In this document: one piece after another, positions 25,038-33,866 of the stretch | Layout: each line of letters starts with the position of its first letter | Position numbering within the stretch: position 1 is the stretch's first letter | NCBI GenBank assembly: GCA_963700895.1 | Contig: CAVOZI010000008.1 | Span: forward strand, 133,574-197,573 | DNA length: 64,000 nucleotides | Reading direction: 5' to 3' | From: Anderseniella sp963700895 | GTDB taxonomy: Bacteria > Pseudomonadota > Alphaproteobacteria > Rhizobiales > Aestuariivirgaceae | Translations under genes and position numbers: made by a program | The notes under the pieces: generated by a model | What the model was told of the DNA's origin: nothing | The model's input: only the letters and a program-made list of their open reading frames with translations | Database searches by the model: none

Positions 25038-26677
25038 ACGTCAGGATTTTTTGGCTGGAAGGCATCCTTGCCTGGAGCAGCGTCGAGAAGCAGCCGCGTG
25101 TACGGGTGCGCGGGGCTTGCATAGACCTTCGCGGTCAGTCCCTTTTCGACAACCTCACCCTTCTGCATCACCATGATCCGGTCGCAGATTTGTGCTGCCA
25201 CGCGCAAGTCGTGGGTGATGAACAGCATGGCGAGGTCAAACCGCTTGCGCACATCGTCGAGCAGTTTCAGGACCTGAGCCTGCACCGACACGTCGAGCGC
25301 CGAAACGGCTTCATCGGCAATCAGCACCTTCGGTTCCATGGCCAGCGCGCGCGCAATGCAGATGCGCTGCCGCTGGCCGCCTGAGAACTGGTGCGGGAAG
25401 CGGTCGAGGGCGGCAGCCGAAAGGCCGACGATCTCCATCAGGCTGCCGGCCCGCTTCAGCGCCTCCGCCTCGGAGAGACCGAAATTCATCGGCCCCTCGA
25501 TGATCGACTGGCCAACCGTGCGGCGGGGGTTGAGCGAACGGTACGGGTCCTGGAACACCACCTGGACGTCCCGCCTGTACGGCCGCATCTGGGCTGGCGA
25601 CAGACCGGCGATGTTCTTGCCGTCGATGAGCACTTCACCAGCAGTCGGATCGATCAGCCGGACGATGCAGCGCGCCACCGTCGACTTTCCGGAGCCCGAC
25701 TCGCCGACAACGCCCAGCGTCTCGCCCCGGCGCACTTCCAGCTCCACCTGTTTCGCTGCGTGCACCACGCGGCCGGCGCCGAACCAGCCGGTTGCGCCAT
25801 ACACCTTCTCCAGCCCCCGGGCGGCGAGGATGGGTTCTCCCGCCGTTATCGGCTTGCGCTTCGGCGGCACCAGGCTCGGCACCGAGCTGATCAGCATCTT
25901 CGTGTAGGGTTCGCGCGGCCGCTTCAGTATCTGCTCCGCCGTTCCCTGTTCCACCACCTTGCCCTGCTGCATCACCACCACCCGGTCGGCAATCTCGGCC
26001 ACGACGCCGAAATCGTGGGTGATGAACATCACGCCGGTGCCGTGGCGCTTCTGGATGTCCTTGATGAGGTCGAGGATCTGCGCCTGTGTGGTCACGTCGA
26101 GCGCGGTCGTCGGCTCATCGGCGATCAGCAGCGCCGGTTCCAGCGCCAGCGCCATGGCGATCATGATGCGCTGCCGCTGCCCGCCGGAAAGCTGGTGCGG
26201 GTAGCTGTCCACCATCTGCTCGACGTCTGGCAGGTTGACGTCCTTCATCACCTCTATCACCCGGGCGCGGATTTCGGCCGCAGACATCCGGGTATGGATT
26301 TCCAGCATCTCGCCGATCTGGTCGCCCACCCGCATGACCGGGTTGAGCGCAGTCATCGGTTCCTGGAAGATCATCGCCATCTTGACGCCGCGCAGGCCTC
26401 GCAATTCGGCGTCGGACTTTTTCAGCAAGTCCTCGCCCTGCAACAGCGCCTCGCCGGCCACCGGAGTCAGTTCCTTGCGCGGAATGAGACCCATCACCGT
26501 TTGCGCCGTGACCGACTTGCCGGAGCCGGACTCGCCTACCACGCAAACGATCTCGCCGCGTCCCACGGCGAACGAAACGTCCTCTACCGCATACTTGCGA
26601 TCCGCACCCCTGGGCAGGGTGACCGACAGCCCACGTACGTCCAGAACCAGCGTTTCGTCTGACTTGCGCCTGGCCAT
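25034..26677 (-). CDS. Oligopeptide-type ABC importer, fused double ATPase
   Basis: The 547-residue protein fuses two OppD/OppF-type ATPase domains. Each has Walker A 'GESGSGKS', a signature ('QLSGGQRQRIMIAMALA' in the first, 'QFSGGQRQRICIARALA' in the second), Walker B 'LLIADEPTTALD' or 'VLIADEAVSALD', and H-loop 'MLFITHDL' or 'VMFITHDFG'. Each half continues into the C-terminal region typical of dipeptide importers ('RPREPYTKML', 'SPAHPYTRLL'). It powers the two permeases encoded immediately upstream. The ATG at 26677 overlaps the preceding stop by one base (TGATG); a GTG 3 bases earlier is an alternative. All key ATPase residues are present. Confidence 0.94.
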   Translation of the reverse strand: MARRKSDETLVLDVRGLSVTLPRGADRKYAVEDVSFAVGRGEIVCVVGESGSGKSVTAQTVMGLIPRKELTPVAGEALLQGEDLLKKSDAELRGLRGVKMAMIFQEPMTALNPVMRVGDQIGEMLEIHTRMSAAEIRARVIEVMKDVNLPDVEQMVDSYPHQLSGGQRQRIMIAMALALEPALLIADEPTTALDVTTQAQILDLIKDIQKRHGTGVMFITHDFGVVAEIADRVVVMQQGKVVEQGTAEQILKRPREPYTKMLISSVPSLVPPKRKPITAGEPILAARGLEKVYGATGWFGAGRVVHAAKQVELEVRRGETLGVVGESGSGKSTVARCIVRLIDPTAGEVLIDGKNIAGLSPAQMRPYRRDVQVVFQDPYRSLNPRRTVGQSIIEGPMNFGLSEAEALKRAGSLMEIVGLSAAALDRFPHQFSGGQRQRICIARALAMEPKVLIADEAVSALDVSVQAQVLKLLDDVRKRFDLAMLFITHDLRVAAQICDRIMVMQKGEVVEKGLTAKVYASPAHPYTRLLLDAAPGKDAFQPKNPDV

Positions 26678-27573
26678 CACATCTTCCTCGCAATGCGCGG
26701 ATCAAGCGTGTCCCGCAGGCCGTCGCCCACCGTGTTCACCGCGAGCACAGTCAGCGCCAGTGCAATGCCGGGATAGAAAATGATCCACGGCGTCAGCTGG
26801 AAGTAGGTGCGGCCTTCCGACATGATGTTGCCCCAACTGGGAATTTCCGGCGGGATGCCGGCGCCCAGGAAGCCGAGAATGGCCTCGGTCAGCATGGCAG
26901 AGCCGCAGATATAGGTCGCCTGCACGATCAGTGGCGCGATGGTGTTGGGTAGGATATGCCGCCACAGGATGGGCAGCAGCCGGGTGCCCGCCGCGATGGC
27001 CGCCTCCACATATGGCTCCTCGCGGACCGACAGCACCACCGAACGGACCAGCCGCACCACCCTTGGAATTTCGGGAATGACGATGGCGATGATCACTGTC
27101 ACCAGCGTGGCGCCCGACAGCGAGATCAGTGCAATGGCCAGCAGGATGCCGGGAATGGCCATCAGCCCGTCCATCACCCGCATCATGATGGCGTCCAGCC
27201 AGCGCAGGTATCCCGATACCAGCCCGATGAGGAGGCCGAGCACCACCGCAATGACCGCCACCGTGAGCCCGACCACCAGTGACACCCGCGCACCGTGGAT
27301 CACCCGCGCCAGCACGTCGCGGCCGAGAAAGTCGGTGCCGAACCAGAATTCAGCCGATGGCGGCTTCAACCGCTTGATCGGGTTCAGCGCCACCGGGTCG
27401 ACGGTGAACAGCGGCCCGATGACGGCGATGATCACCATCACCACCAGCAGCAGTCCGCCCCAGAAGACGGACGGGTGCCGCCACATGATCGAGGCCAGGC
27501 TCGCGTCCTTGCGCGATGACAGCGTGGTGTCCGCCGATTCCGAGAAATCCACAGGGTTTGCATCGCTCGCCAT
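26677..27573 (-). CDS. Oligopeptide-type ABC importer permease (DppC-like)
   Basis: A 298-residue inner-membrane permease of the OppC/DppC class. An N-terminal cytoplasmic stretch leads to the first membrane segment 'VFWGGLLLVVMVIIAVIGPLF', the typical 'FGTDFLGRDVLARVIHGARVSL' periplasmic loop and the EAA-type loop 'EAAIAAGTRLLPILWRHILPN'. It forms the import channel with the DppB-like partner encoded upstream, whose stop overlaps its start by one base. The substrate is unspecified; the downstream amidase, MlrC and RidA genes on the other side of the binding-protein gene hint at an amide or peptide. Confidence 0.93.
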   Translation of the reverse strand: MASDANPVDFSESADTTLSSRKDASLASIMWRHPSVFWGGLLLVVMVIIAVIGPLFTVDPVALNPIKRLKPPSAEFWFGTDFLGRDVLARVIHGARVSLVVGLTVAVIAVVLGLLIGLVSGYLRWLDAIMMRVMDGLMAIPGILLAIALISLSGATLVTVIIAIVIPEIPRVVRLVRSVVLSVREEPYVEAAIAAGTRLLPILWRHILPNTIAPLIVQATYICGSAMLTEAILGFLGAGIPPEIPSWGNIMSEGRTYFQLTPWIIFYPGIALALTVLAVNTVGDGLRDTLDPRIARKM

Positions 27574-28517
27574 CAGTACCTGATCCTTGGGTCGAATACG
27601 GTGTAGGCCAGGTCAATCAGCAGATTGATGAGGATGTACACGAAGCTGAACAGCAGGATGAGCCCCTGGATGATCGGGTAATCGCGCTTCAGCACTGCAT
27701 CCAGCACCAGCCGCCCGAGGCCGGGGATGTTGTAGACGCTCTCCGTCACCACCACGCCGCCGATCAGCAGCGCGATGCCAAGCCCGATAACGGTGACGAT
27801 GGGCACGGCGGCGTTGCGCAAGGCGTGCTTCATGAGCACCTTGAACTCGCTCTGGCCCTTGGCGCGCGCTGTGCGCACATAGTCTTCCTGCAGCACCTCC
27901 ATCACCGAGGCCCGCGTCATCCGGGCAATCAGCGCGATATAGATGACCGACAGCGTGATGGTGGGCAGCGTGATGTGGCGCAGGAACGGCCACAGCCCGT
28001 CGGTGAACGGTGACTTGTAGCCCTGCACCGGCAGCACCTTCAGCTGGATGGCCAGCACGTAGATCAGGATATAGCCCAGCACGAACACCGGAATCGAGAA
28101 GCCTGCCACCGAGAACAGCATGACGCCCCGGTCGATCAGGCTGCCCTGTTTCCAGGCCGCCAGGACGCCCAGCGGTATTGCTACGGCGACGGTGAAAAGT
28201 ATGGTGGTGAGCGTCAGCAGCAAGGTCGGCTCGAGCCGCTGCGCAATCAACGTGGTCACCGGCAGGTTGGTGAAGATCGAAATGCCCAGGTCGCCCTGCA
28301 GCAGCTGTCCCACCCACTTGGTGAACTGCACCACGATTGGTTCGTTGAGGCCGAGGTTCTCGCGGATACGGGCAATGTCTTCCGTGGTGGCATAGTCCCC
28401 TGCGATGACGGCGGCCGGATCGCCCGGCGACAGCCGCAACATCAGAAAGACGAACAGCGCCACGACGCCCATCACGGGCACCGTCGCCAGGATTCGCTTG
28501 AAGATATAGGCCAGCAT
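27573..28517 (-). CDS. Oligopeptide-type ABC importer permease (DppB-like)
   Basis: A 314-residue OppB/DppB-type permease. It begins MLAYIFKRILATVPVMGVVA, continues with 'LRLSPGDPAAVIAGDYAT' (the family periplasmic region), several membrane segments, the EAA loop 'VRTARAKGQSEFKVLMKHALRNA' and ends in 'LAYTVFDPRIRY'. It pairs with the DppC-like permease. An AAAAGG precedes the ATG. It is 106 bases downstream of the binding-protein gene, with an 8-bp hairpin between them. Confidence 0.93.
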   Translation of the reverse strand: MLAYIFKRILATVPVMGVVALFVFLMLRLSPGDPAAVIAGDYATTEDIARIRENLGLNEPIVVQFTKWVGQLLQGDLGISIFTNLPVTTLIAQRLEPTLLLTLTTILFTVAVAIPLGVLAAWKQGSLIDRGVMLFSVAGFSIPVFVLGYILIYVLAIQLKVLPVQGYKSPFTDGLWPFLRHITLPTITLSVIYIALIARMTRASVMEVLQEDYVRTARAKGQSEFKVLMKHALRNAAVPIVTVIGLGIALLIGGVVVTESVYNIPGLGRLVLDAVLKRDYPIIQGLILLFSFVYILINLLIDLAYTVFDPRIRY

Positions 28518-28577
28518 GGGGTGCCTTTTCGGGCTGCGTTTCGCCTGCGCCTGCCGGCAATCGGCAGGGAACCGGGA

Positions 28578-28600
28578 GCGGCGGCCTTGGCAGCCGCCGC
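28578..28600. other. GC-rich hairpin between binding-protein and permease genes
   Basis: Arms GCGGCGGC (28578-28585) and GCCGCCGC (28593-28600) pair perfectly across a 7-base loop, about 24 bases past the stop of the binding-protein gene on the minus strand. No T tract follows in that direction, so it is read as a stabilising or attenuating mRNA structure. Confidence 0.5.
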
Positions 28601-28623
28601 CCCCTCAGTCTGCTAACCGCCGA

Positions 28624-30207
28624 TCACTCGACCGACATGTTCCAGAAGAACTGGACCGGCGACTTGATCAGGCCCTTGACGTTCTTGCGGTAGGCAACCG
28701 GCACGAAAAACTGTCCCAGGTGTCCTGATGCGCCGATGGCCCAAAGCCGCTCCTGAACCTTTGCAGCTGCCGCTTTCTGCTCCTCGGCGGAGGTGGCATT
28801 GGCAAATGCTGCGCGGGCGGCCTCGAGTTCCTCGTCCTTGGGCCAGCCGAACCAGCCCTTCTCGGGGTTGCCCGAGAAGGCAATGGCGGTCGGGTTCATG
28901 ACGTCGGCGCCGATCCACCAGGTATGGAACATGTTCCAGCCGCCGTCGGCCACCGGGTCGCGCTTGGCGCGCCGCGAGGTCAACGTCGACCAGTCCATTG
29001 CCTGGACATCCACGGTGAAGCCGGCATTGCGCAGCTTCTCGGCGGTGATCAGCGAGAAGCCGGACAGCAGCGGAATGTCGGTCGGCTGCATGATGACGAC
29101 AGGCGTGCCATCATAGCCGGCGGCCGCCAGCGCTTCCTTGGCCTTCTCGACGTCCCCGGTTGCCATCAAGTCGGAGCCCGTGTCGTTTTCCAGCGGCGTG
29201 CCGCACGGATAGACCGAGTAGCAGGTCTTCCAGTATTTCGGATCACCCACTGCGCCTTGCATGTAGTCTTCCTGCTTCATGGCCATGATCGCCGACCGGC
29301 GCACCTCAGCCTTGTCAAACGGCGGCAGCAGATGGTTGAAGCGGGCAAAACCGATGCTGCCCAGCGGGTCGTTCAGTTCGACGACCAGATCAGGACTGGC
29401 TTCGAGAATCGGGATGAGGTCGTTGGCGGGTTGCTCGAAGAAGTCCACTTCACCGTTGATCAGGGCGTTCATCGCCGTGGTCTGGTCGGGGAAGTAGGTC
29501 CATTCCACACGGTCAACCTTGGCGATCTTGCCGCCCGATGCCGCGTTTGGCTCTTCGGCGCGCGGCTTGTAGTCGGCGAACTTCTTGTAGACCACCTTCG
29601 ACCCGGGCACCCATTCCTCCTTCACGAACATGAAGGGACCGGACCCGGTATAGTCGGAGATCTGCTCGAACGGATCGGTTTCGGCGACCCGCTTGGGCAT
29701 GATGAACGGCACGTTCGAAGAGATCTTGCCAATCGACTCCAGCACCAGGCCATAGGGCTCCTTGAGCTTGAACTGGAAGGTCGAGGCATCGACCGCCGTC
29801 ATTTCTTCCATCGCGCCCATCAGCTGCTGGCCCATGCCGTCGCGCGCGCCCCAGCGCTTCAGCGAGGCGATGACGTCCTCGGAGGTCACGTCTGCGCCGT
29901 CGTGGAACTTGAGGCCCTCACGCAACTTGAACGTCCAGGTCTTCTTGTCGTCGGACGTCTCCCAAGTATCTACCATCTGCGGTTGCGGCTCGAACTTTTC
30001 GTTCATCGAGAACAGCGTGTCGTAGATCAGGTAGCCGTGGTTGCGGGAGATGTAGGCCGTCGTCCAGATCGGATCGAGGTTCTTCAGGTCCGCATGCGGG
30101 ATGACCCGCAGCACGGACTCGGCGTTTGCCTGCAAGGTGGGTGCGGCGAACGTGGCTGCCAGTGCAACTGAAGCCGCCATGACACTGCGTCTTGTCCAGC
30201 GTAACAT
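28624..30207 (-). CDS. ABC importer substrate-binding protein, family 5 (peptide type)
   Basis: A 527-residue periplasmic binding protein, SBP_bac_5 family. A signal peptide with a basic start and 'MAASVALAATFAAPTLQANA' is likely cut after ANA (residue ~29). The mature sequence begins 'ESVLRVIPHADLKNLDPIWTT' and includes 'TFKLREGLKFHDGADVTSEDV', the classic family motif. A near-perfect ribosome-binding site AAAGGAGGT precedes the ATG at 30207, consistent with high expression. It heads the importer operon (binding protein, DppB-like, DppC-like, ATPase) and diverges from the amidase gene across 192 bases. Confidence 0.94.
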   Translation of the reverse strand: MLRWTRRSVMAASVALAATFAAPTLQANAESVLRVIPHADLKNLDPIWTTAYISRNHGYLIYDTLFSMNEKFEPQPQMVDTWETSDDKKTWTFKLREGLKFHDGADVTSEDVIASLKRWGARDGMGQQLMGAMEEMTAVDASTFQFKLKEPYGLVLESIGKISSNVPFIMPKRVAETDPFEQISDYTGSGPFMFVKEEWVPGSKVVYKKFADYKPRAEEPNAASGGKIAKVDRVEWTYFPDQTTAMNALINGEVDFFEQPANDLIPILEASPDLVVELNDPLGSIGFARFNHLLPPFDKAEVRRSAIMAMKQEDYMQGAVGDPKYWKTCYSVYPCGTPLENDTGSDLMATGDVEKAKEALAAAGYDGTPVVIMQPTDIPLLSGFSLITAEKLRNAGFTVDVQAMDWSTLTSRRAKRDPVADGGWNMFHTWWIGADVMNPTAIAFSGNPEKGWFGWPKDEELEAARAAFANATSAEEQKAAAAKVQERLWAIGASGHLGQFFVPVAYRKNVKGLIKSPVQFFWNMSVE

Positions 30208-30399
30208 ACTCTACCTCCTTTGGGTTTCCGGCCACTCCTGCAGCCCTTGGAGCCCCAGTTTAAGGTGTGCAACCAACTGCGAGTCAACGCCACTGTGCGG
30301 AATTATCCTGCATGGCCGTCATGCTGCACTGTGCTTGTGCAGTTGCGTCATCCTGTTGTTCACTTTGAAAGCAATCCAGAACGTCAGGAGAAGTCATCC

Positions 30400-31818
30400 A
30401 TGTCCGGCAAGCCGCTTTGGCAAATGAGCGCGTGTGATCTTGCAGCCAATATCGCTGCAGGAGAGTTGTCTTGCGAGGAAGCGGTGACAGCTGCGGTTGA
30501 GCGCATGCGCGCGGTCAACCCGAAGCTGAATGCCGTCGTGGACGACATGGGCGACGAGGCCATCGCGCAGGCGAAGCAGCATGATGACCTGTTGGCGAAG
30601 TCCGGTCCGCTCGGGCCGCTGCATGGCGTGCCGGTCACTATCAAGGAAAACGTCGACCAGAAGGGCAGGGCAACGCCCAACGGCGTGGAGGCTTATGCCG
30701 GTGTGATCGCGCCGGACGATGCGCCGCTGGTGAAGAACCTGAAGGCGGCCGGCGCAATTGTCATCGGCCGCACCAACACGCCGGAATTCTCCTTCCGCGC
30801 CACCACCACCAATGCCCTGCATGGCCGCACTTTCAACCCTTGGAATGACACCGCGTCCTCGGGTGGCTCGTCTGGCGGCGCGTCCACCGCCGTCATGGCC
30901 GGCATGGGGCCGATCGCGCATGGCAACGACATCGGCGGCTCGCTTCGCTATCCGGCTGCCGCCACCGGCGCGGCCACCGTCAAGCCGGGCCTTGGCCGGG
31001 TGCCGGCATGGAACCCGTCGCAGAAGGCCGAGCGTGGACTGCTGGCGCAGGTGATGTCGGTGCAAGGCGTGATCTGCCGCGAGGTGCGCGACGTGCGCGC
31101 CGGCATGCAGGCGCTGATCCGCTATGATGCGCATGATCCCTGGATGGTGCCTATGGGCTGGGAGAGCCCGCGCCCCGAGGGCAAGATCCGCGTTGCATTC
31201 ACCAAGAATACCTATGAATTCGATCTGCATCCGGCCGTCGAAAAGGCGCTCGATACGGCCCGGGACTGCCTGGTGGACGCGGGCTACGAAGTGGTCGAGG
31301 CCGACTTGCCGGACCTGCGCGAGGCAGGCCGCGATGGCGGCAGGGCGCTGTTCGGCGAGGTCAACGCGTTGCTGCGCGGCGAGATCCAGAAACACGGCAC
31401 CGATGAGCTGAAGTCAATCTTCGCCAACTACGATGCCTACTTCAATCCGCCCGACGGTTCGGACCTGCTGCTGCTGATGGCGAAACGCAACCATTATCAC
31501 CGCCAGTTCAACCTGTTTTTCGAGAAATTTCCGCTGGTTCTCACCCCGTTCTTGCCAAAGCCGACCTACGACTGGGACCGCGATGCGCAAGGCATGGACG
31601 GCGTCATCGAAACGCTTGGGGCGGGCATGTACTCGGTCGCCTTCAACTATACCGGCCTGCCGGCGGGCAACATCCCGGCCAACTACAACGATGGTTTGCC
31701 GGTAGGCGTGCAGATCGTCGGCCCGCGCTTCCGCGAAGACATGATCCTCGACGCGATGGAGGAAATCGAAGCTCGCGTCGGCATCATGGCCGAGCACCTG
31801 TTCGGCCGCGAGGCGTGA
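30400..31818 (+). CDS. Amidase, amidase-signature family
   Basis: A 472-residue amidase-signature hydrolase. The Ser-cisSer-Lys triad is visible as Lys82 in 'GVPVTIKENVDQKG', the cis-Ser in 'SSGGSSGGAS' (about 157) and the nucleophile Ser181 in 'GNDIGGSLRYPAAATG'. It hydrolyses an amide bond in a carboxylic-acid amide; it is not GatA, as no GatB or GatC gene lies nearby. The ATG at 30400 follows AGGAG and begins the conserved region. MlrC follows 10 bases after the stop, then RidA 30 bases after MlrC, so the three form an operon divergent from a peptide-type importer, suggesting uptake and breakdown of an amide compound. Confidence 0.93.
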   Translation: MSGKPLWQMSACDLAANIAAGELSCEEAVTAAVERMRAVNPKLNAVVDDMGDEAIAQAKQHDDLLAKSGPLGPLHGVPVTIKENVDQKGRATPNGVEAYAGVIAPDDAPLVKNLKAAGAIVIGRTNTPEFSFRATTTNALHGRTFNPWNDTASSGGSSGGASTAVMAGMGPIAHGNDIGGSLRYPAAATGAATVKPGLGRVPAWNPSQKAERGLLAQVMSVQGVICREVRDVRAGMQALIRYDAHDPWMVPMGWESPRPEGKIRVAFTKNTYEFDLHPAVEKALDTARDCLVDAGYEVVEADLPDLREAGRDGGRALFGEVNALLRGEIQKHGTDELKSIFANYDAYFNPPDGSDLLLLMAKRNHYHRQFNLFFEKFPLVLTPFLPKPTYDWDRDAQGMDGVIETLGAGMYSVAFNYTGLPAGNIPANYNDGLPVGVQIVGPRFREDMILDAMEEIEARVGIMAEHLFGREA

Positions 31819-31828
31819 GGCAGGAGGA

Positions 31829-33340
31829 ATGAGCAGGCCCCGCATTGCCGTCGCCGGTTTCCAGCACGAGACCAATACCTTCGCGCCCATCCTGACGCCG
31901 TTCGAGACGTTCGAGGCCGGCGGCGCCTGGCCCGCGCTGTGCACCGGGCAGGCCGTGCTCGACACCCTGTCCGGCCTCAACCTGCCGATGGGCGGCTTCA
32001 TCGACGAGGACGATGACTTCGACCTGGTGCCGATCCTGTGGACCTTCGCCGAACCGGGCGGCTACGTCACCGACGATGCCTTCGACCGCATTGCCGGCAT
32101 GATCATCGATGGCGTGAAGGCGGCTGGCCGGATCGACGGCATTTACCTCGACCTGCATGGCGCGATGGTCACCCAGAGCCACGAAGACGGCGAGGCCGAA
32201 CTGCTGCGCCGCCTGCGCCAGTTGGTGGGCGATGATCTGCCGATCGCCGTCAGTCTTGATCTGCACGGCAACCTGTCCCGCGCCTTCTTCGAGCGCGCTT
32301 CATGCGTCGCCATCTACCGTACCTATCCGCATGTCGACATGGGCAGCACTGGCGCGCGCGCCCGCAAGCTGCTGCGCGAGCAACTCAATCGCAACGCGCC
32401 GTTCGGAAAGGCCTGGCGCCAGCTTGATTACATCATCCCCATCCAGGCCCAATCCACCCGGCGTGAGTCCGGCAGAAGACTTTACGGAATGCTGCCCGGT
32501 CTCGCCGGAGACGGCGTTTCGTCGGTGGATTTCGTATTCGGTTTCCCGCCGGCAGACGTCGCAGACTGCGGCTGCTCTGTCTTTGCCTACGGCACGGATC
32601 AGTCGGCAGTTGACGCCGCCGCCGATGCCATGATTGCAGCGCTTCAGGCGGCGGAGGACGAGCTGCACAACCCGCTCATCCCCGCACCGGAAGCCGTGGC
32701 GAGGGCGAAGCAGATCGCAAGCGCTGCGTCGAAACCCGTCGTGATCTGCGATCCGCAGGACAACCCCGGCGCGGGCGCCACAGGGGACACCACAGGCCTG
32801 CTCGCCGCACTGGTGGACGGCGGCGCGCAAGGCGCGATCCTTGGCATGTTGTGGGACCCTGCGACTGCGGCGCAGGCTCACGCCGCCGGCAGGGGTGCCG
32901 GGATCGACGTGCACATCGGCGGCAAGTTTCCCGAACTTGGTACCGGCCCGTTTGCCGCGCGCGTGCGGGTGGAGCGGCTGTCCGATGGCGATTTCATCTT
33001 CACCGGTCCCATGTACGGCAAGGCGCACGCCCATCTCGGCCCCATGGCGGCGTTGAAAATTCTCGACCGCGATTGCGACCTGACCGTGGTCGTCGGTTCC
33101 AACCGAACCCAGAACGCCGACCAGGCGATCTTCACCCACCTTGGCCTCAATCCGCCGGACCACAAGATCGTCGGTGTCAAGTCGGCAGTGCATTTCCTCG
33201 CCGACTATGAACCGATTGCCGAAACGGTGATCTTCGCCGAAAGCCCCGGCGCAAACCCGTGCCAGCTTGACCGCATTCCCTATACGCGGTTGCGCCCCGG
33301 TGTGCGGCTCGGGCCGAACGGCCCGGCGTTTGAGCGTTGA
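31829..33340 (+). CDS. M81 family metallopeptidase (MlrC-like)
   Basis: A 503-residue member of the M81 family, named for microcystinase C, which in Sphingomonas breaks down linearised microcystin. N-terminal DUF1485 features are 'GFQHETNTFAP', 'YLDLHGAMVTQSHEDGEAEL', 'VSLDLHGNLS' and 'YRTYPHVDMGSTGARA', rich in the His/Asp/Glu expected to bind metal. The C-terminal MlrC domain is recognisable in 'DNPGAGATGDTTGLL', 'GKFPELGTGPFAARVRV' and 'KSAVHFLADYEPIA'. Most homologues sit beside amidases and peptide importers and are not proved to act on toxins, so the substrate is open. It starts 10 bases after the amidase gene. Confidence 0.92.
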   Translation: MSRPRIAVAGFQHETNTFAPILTPFETFEAGGAWPALCTGQAVLDTLSGLNLPMGGFIDEDDDFDLVPILWTFAEPGGYVTDDAFDRIAGMIIDGVKAAGRIDGIYLDLHGAMVTQSHEDGEAELLRRLRQLVGDDLPIAVSLDLHGNLSRAFFERASCVAIYRTYPHVDMGSTGARARKLLREQLNRNAPFGKAWRQLDYIIPIQAQSTRRESGRRLYGMLPGLAGDGVSSVDFVFGFPPADVADCGCSVFAYGTDQSAVDAAADAMIAALQAAEDELHNPLIPAPEAVARAKQIASAASKPVVICDPQDNPGAGATGDTTGLLAALVDGGAQGAILGMLWDPATAAQAHAAGRGAGIDVHIGGKFPELGTGPFAARVRVERLSDGDFIFTGPMYGKAHAHLGPMAALKILDRDCDLTVVVGSNRTQNADQAIFTHLGLNPPDHKIVGVKSAVHFLADYEPIAETVIFAESPGANPCQLDRIPYTRLRPGVRLGPNGPAFER

Positions 33341-33370
33341 CAGTTTTCCTCGCCCTCACAGGAGGCATGA

Positions 33371-33850
33371 ATGAGCATTGAGGATCGCATCAAGGCAATG
33401 GGCATAACCCTGCCGAACTTCGACGACGGCAGCTATTACGGCCAGAACTACGGCCGGATGAAACCGCATCACATCGTCGGCAAGGTGCTTTACCTGTCAG
33501 GCCACACGCCCGTGAAGGACGGCAAGGTTCTCCACCCGGGGCGTGTCGGCGGTACAGTGACACCCGAGCAGGGCTATCAGGCGGCGCGGTTGACGGGCAT
33601 CAACATGATCGGCGGCATGAAGCACGCATTGGGGGATCTGGCGCGGGTGAAGGGCTTGATCCGCTGCCTGTGCTTTGTCGCCTGCGAGCCCGACTTCAAC
33701 GACGTGCACCTGGTTTCAAGCGGATGCAGCGACGTGCTGGCGGAAGTCTTCGGCGAGACGGCAGGCGTTGGCGGACGGGCGACGATAGGCGTGCAGTCGC
33801 TGTGTGACCAGATGTGCTTCGAGACCTGGGCAGAGGTTGAAATTCACTAG
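33371..33850 (+). CDS. RidA/YjgF family protein
   Basis: A 159-residue RidA-superfamily protein of the longer type, with 'VGKVLYLSGHTPVKDGKVLHPG', 'TPEQGYQAARLTGINMIGG' and 'GVGGRATIGVQSLCDQMCFE'. RidA proteins hydrolyse enamine or imine intermediates released by PLP enzymes; the catalytic Arg lies in the 'GGRATIGV' region. A length near 155 fits the YjgH-like subfamily rather than the 130-residue core. It is third in the amidase operon, starting 30 bases after the MlrC-like gene, with AGGAGG just upstream. Confidence 0.88.
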   Translation: MSIEDRIKAMGITLPNFDDGSYYGQNYGRMKPHHIVGKVLYLSGHTPVKDGKVLHPGRVGGTVTPEQGYQAARLTGINMIGGMKHALGDLARVKGLIRCLCFVACEPDFNDVHLVSSGCSDVLAEVFGETAGVGGRATIGVQSLCDQMCFETWAEVEIH

Positions 33851-33866
33851 GCCCGGCAAGCGCTTC

